Shown here: piece after piece, positions 63,501 through 64,000 of the stretch
Position numbering within the stretch: position 1 is the stretch's first letter
How the letters are laid out: each line of letters starts with the position of its first letter
DNA from: Nonomuraea angiospora
Lineage (GTDB): Bacteria; Actinomycetota; Actinomycetes; Streptosporangiales; Streptosporangiaceae
NCBI RefSeq assembly: GCF_014873145.1
Contig: NZ_JADBEK010000001.1
Coordinates: 3,782,001 to 3,846,000, forward strand
Reading direction: 5' to 3'
Length of the DNA: 64,000 nucleotides
Notes under the pieces: generated by a model
Seen by the model: the letters and a program-made list of their open reading frames with translations, nothing else
What the model was told of the DNA's origin: nothing
The model's database searches: none
Made by a program: the position numbers and the translations under genes

Positions 63501-63671
63501 CTGCTGGAGATCATGGTGCCCAAGCTGCCGTCGGGCGCGCGCAACCGCGCCGACCAGCTGATCGCCTTCTGGGCGCACACCCTGCCCGCCGCCCTCGACC
63601 TGCCCTTCGAGCGGGTCGCCGAGGCGGTCGCCTACAACCTGCGCGACCTGGACGCGCTCCTCGGGGAGTGA
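60561..63671 (+). CDS. Large tubulin/FtsZ-like protein
   Basis: 1036 residues. N terminus has a glycine-rich nucleotide loop (FVGLGGTGCRVG, 10-20) and, near residue 199, the tubulin/FtsZ signature GGTGSG (VAGGTGSGIFYDYL), as in the Tubulin_2 family. The GTPase-like part is about 1-380. The remaining 650 residues hold helical and beta segments with no family that I recognise (for example a MSVTQVRELREVLHSWADAL helix). FtsZ is about 400 residues, so this is far larger. Seven-base spacing to the VWA gene and two bases to the next gene. Polymerisation and GTP hydrolysis are inferred from motif only. Confidence 0.82.
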   Translation: MRIFDPMMFVGLGGTGCRVGVELERRLRDELCGPDGMDLIRNFSWQNYQPYELPSCLQFVYVDLNEAELTRTRRRVVPTEREFAAAGRTAHLIHDVVPAFDSYPDVARSLRATSSDHVKDWLPPREQEPLVSPLMRGAGQLPTVARAALFERMRHGPGPVVQGIDDAIGAISNSGSELAALGGRLRRSCDVFVAFSVAGGTGSGIFYDYLHLIGDAFARNHIRARIHPLVVMPSAFAEGKGGGRRARLNAGSSLLDLFRLVDDQNAPHAGTQVDEQGIAGELGVRYPVKGEVRLATGTVQTAFLFTMPPGVERDDLHRSIASLIVSLAGTQPRASGDGGGMEDRGESSFADDFINRAVEREVPAASGIGNRGVSTAFVSSMTVPVEELADLVSSRLLARAVAQLEAVPPGAAESNVEEIRRMFTTTNLEALNTREPLPLPEVRPATGAAEIQKSLANRMRAMEDNLASLERQLNRVVPTLAQELDVRRGALEALGQVDPFRLRRVVVGLPGDVHEADRLGFAGLLDHRRAQPRKPYDNMTEAPPQPRPMRDRLLRKTQWTDPEVQASIADQDTWYLWRSQGLWHRAWADQMPRWEPRRKQLIREVREFTQVFVEHAEADAERFARRAGELYETRVGVYHLLPPAGAESFYDAVVRRFVDVFVARQQLRPTDGEAAVANALIGPDGWRHAYDLAWRTGKPADALTWVRDRLKLEVKKLFKDQDEAAALGERPLLPSLADILAQAASGGGDDPHVRQFQLKLADLVPGGFTPDGTGDLKVLVSYPAPAKDPALERFLKDRIDLPGVPDFRNIDADSVTVVQLRTSMSVTQVRELREVLHSWADALRDERPQDHLKWRQRLGYDFGYLATTEEHRVRILHRLLCLLWNGRVSVVEGEPSSPSRIRIDVEGGSMTLPLTGYGKASSWPSMLRAYEQWVIAGDEEFRSLVSEQLMDATPKGLAGAPSAPDPLYHLVTGMSADQLGLLEIMVPKLPSGARNRADQLIAFWAHTLPAALDLPFERVAEAVAYNLRDLDALLGE

Positions 63672-63673
63672 GC

Positions 63674-64000
63674 ATGGTCGTCGTGCTCGACCTGCGCAAG
63701 GGTGAGCTGGAGCGGCTCGGCGCCCAGGTCCTGGTGGTGGCCGACACCGAACGCCTGGCCGGCGCCCAGCAGGTGCTCCAGGACGTCTTCAGCTCACGCC
63801 TGGTCAGGTCGGTGCTCGTCCTGGCGGTGGGGCCCGACCTGCGCCTGCCCCCCGTCCTCGGCGGGGAGAGCCGCAGGGTGCTCTGGGTGAGCGACCCCTG
63901 CGGCATCCTGTGGAACGCCGACACCGGCGAGGCCGCCCACGGGCCCGGGGTGAGCGCGGAGGCCATCCTGATCGACCTGCTCACCCAGCCGGAGGTCTTC
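63674..64000 (+). CDS. Third gene of the VWA/tubulin operon, truncated by the window edge
   Basis: The first 109 residues run MVVVLDLRKGELERLGAQVL and continue with alternating beta strands and helices (VLVVADTERLAGAQQVL, SVLVLAVGPDLRLPPVL, RVLWVSDPCGIL). This resembles a Rossmann-type fold but has no diagnostic motif. It begins two bases after the tubulin-like stop, so it is co-translated. Function unknown. Confidence 0.7.
   Translation, partial: MVVVLDLRKGELERLGAQVLVVADTERLAGAQQVLQDVFSSRLVRSVLVLAVGPDLRLPPVLGGESRRVLWVSDPCGILWNADTGEAAHGPGVSAEAILIDLLTQPEVF

Overview
The window is about 64 kb of very GC-rich DNA. GTG starts, four-base start/stop overlaps (ATGA, GTGA), SARP/AfsR-type and LuxR-type regulators, Ser/Thr kinases, an acyl-CoA carboxylase epsilon subunit and YD-repeat proteins all point to a filamentous actinomycete. 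The WD40 and kinase styles suggest Streptosporangiales (Nonomuraea-like), but this is an impression from family style, not a search. I saw no tRNA, rRNA, CRISPR array, insertion sequence or prophage. Decayed genes are limited to two relics.

Layout. 1-2.5 kb: edge-truncated Ser/Thr kinase and an aberrant P450. 2.5-6.8 kb: propionyl-CoA carboxylase operon (beta, epsilon, biotinylated alpha) with a divergent TetR regulator. 6.9-14.3 kb: NarL-type two-component system, a membrane protein behind tandem palindromes, and a repeat-expanded SARP-AAA regulator. 14.3-18.6 kb: GNAT, then a translationally coupled trio (family III CoA-transferase, MaoC-type hydratase, acyl-CoA dehydrogenase with a long N-terminal extension). 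18.6-21.6 kb: esterase and Tat-type multicopper oxidase, closed by a strong bidirectional hairpin. 21.6-27.8 kb: giant secreted RHS/YD protein. 28.2-35.5 kb: canonical P450, AAA-LuxR regulator and a sugar ABC transporter, all on the minus strand. 35.8-43.3 kb: SMP-30 lactonase, a second-type NAD-dependent DNA ligase, a xanthine dehydrogenase relic, a secreted HNH nuclease and a WD40 propeller. 43.4-48.5 kb: methyltransferase, FHA protein, SH3-like secreted protein, a Ser/Thr kinase fused to an extracellular lytic-transglycosylase-like domain, and an orphan histidine kinase. 48.5-53 kb: two MFS pumps, a quinone oxidoreductase, an HxlR relic and an intact HxlR regulator with a strong double operator. 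53-58.1 kb: a MatAB-like exopolysaccharide pair, then a flavin monooxygenase divergent from its TetR regulator. 58.3-64 kb: a secreted VWA protein, a very large tubulin/FtsZ-like protein and a third gene cut by the window edge, in one tight operon.

How it fits together. Envelope and surface functions recur: kinase-SLT receptor, SH3 protein, MatB-like polymer synthase, RHS protein, and the VWA/tubulin operon. A nearly identical 16-bp element (15/16) lies upstream of both the MatAB-like operon and the VWA/tubulin operon, oriented towards each, which suggests shared control. The VWA/tubulin-like operon is the best candidate for a poorly described system. The CoA-transferase/hydratase/dehydrogenase trio may be a methylsuccinyl-CoA to citramalyl-CoA module. 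Several genes (SARP, acyl-CoA dehydrogenase, RHS tail, WD40 N terminus) and two intergenic spots carry tandem expansions, so slippage is a theme of this genome.
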